Made by a program: the position numbers and the translations under genes
In this document: in pieces, positions 5,751 to 5,958 of the stretch
Position numbering within the stretch: position 1 is the stretch's first letter
Layout of the letters: each line of letters opens with the position of its first letter
The notes under the pieces: model-generated
Seen by the model: only the letters and a program-made list of their open reading frames with translations
Database searches by the model: none
Told to the model about the DNA's origin: nothing
Source of the DNA: Acidobacteriota bacterium
GTDB taxonomy: Bacteria > Acidobacteriota > Terriglobia > UBA7540
DNA length: 5,958 nt
Assembly (NCBI GenBank): GCA_021828225.1
Contig: JAKASH010000214.1
Coordinates: 1 to 5,958, forward strand
Reading direction: 5' to 3'

Positions 5751-5958
5751 TCAGGAAATGCGGTGGAAGCCAAAGCGCATGTGTAAGCGCATTCCGAAGA
5801 CCACGACTGGGCCTCGGACCTGGTTGTAGCCCGGGTTCTGAACATACTGAATATCCGGTGCAATGGAAAAACCGGCGGGCAGATGCAGGTTGTAATAGGT
5901 TTCGAGAATGTCTTCCCTTCCGTACGTCAGTCCCCCGTCACCGAGGATGAAACCCAGA
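5751..5958 (-). CDS. OprB-type carbohydrate porin, C-terminal end
   Basis: Only the last 68 residues are inside the window; the gene enters from the right edge (last complete codon begins at 5957) and stops at TGA 5753-5751. The segment reads LGFILGDGGLTYGREDILETYYN, then HLPAGFSIAPDIQYVQNPGYN and VRGPVVVFGMRLHMRF. The ETYYN pattern, followed by a strand with PDxQxxxNPGYN and the closing RGPVxVFGxRLH, is characteristic of the last strands of OprB-family carbohydrate-selective outer-membrane porins, which let sugars diffuse into the periplasm. The chain continues six residues (GFHRIS) beyond the phenylalanine where such barrels normally end. It could alternatively be annotated simply as a carbohydrate porin, since substrate selectivity cannot be inferred. 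Confidence 0.88.
   Translation of the reverse strand, partial: LGFILGDGGLTYGREDILETYYNLHLPAGFSIAPDIQYVQNPGYNQVRGPVVVFGMRLHMRFGFHRIS

Noticed and set aside
1..5958. CRISPR array, tRNA/rRNA, phage or insertion-sequence genes, or a defence system
   Set aside because: I saw no spaced repeat array, tRNA-like cloverleaf, transposase, integrase or nuclease-type coding sequence on either strand.

Overview
The window looks like chromosomal DNA from a member of the Acidobacteriota or a close relative. The main reason is a very large (about 1,120-residue) Oar-like TonB-dependent receptor with an N-terminal carboxypeptidase-regulatory-like domain, a type greatly expanded in that phylum. The neighbouring outer-membrane porin and fairly high GC content agree with a Gram-negative, diderm organism. 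This placement is inferred from protein style only; there is no rRNA or phylogenetic marker.

Layout, left to right. (1) Bases 1-810, + strand: the C-terminal half of a TauE/SafE (TSUP) anion permease, cut by the window edge, with a small DUF1634 membrane protein immediately downstream. This is a familiar two-gene unit. (2) Bases 811-912: a short convergent gap with a two-tier hairpin and T-run that fits a terminator for the + strand unit. (3) Bases 913-4278, - strand: the TonB-dependent receptor, with a GTG start, strong Shine-Dalgarno and signal peptide. (4) Bases 4279-4646: a 368-base non-coding stretch that is the most structured part of the window. It holds a perfect 9+9 inverted repeat just upstream of the receptor's ribosome-binding site, a weak promoter candidate, a perfect CRP-type palindrome (TGTGA-N6-TCACA), a 13-bp direct repeat, and a hairpin/REP-like element directly behind the next gene. 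(5) Bases 4647-5603, - strand: mbfA, a membrane-bound ferritin-like/VIT1 fusion involved in iron (and possibly manganese) export. (6) Bases 5604-5750: mbfA upstream region. (7) Bases 5751-5958, - strand: the C-terminal end of an OprB-type carbohydrate porin, cut by the right edge.

On the - strand the order is porin, mbfA, receptor. The gaps (147 and 368 bases) and the terminator-like hairpin behind mbfA argue that these are separate transcription units. Two are outer-membrane uptake or diffusion proteins and one is an inner-membrane metal exporter. No shared pathway is demonstrated. I do not see a clearly new multi-gene system. The observations most worth following up are regulatory: the CRP-type site and the palindrome in front of the receptor.
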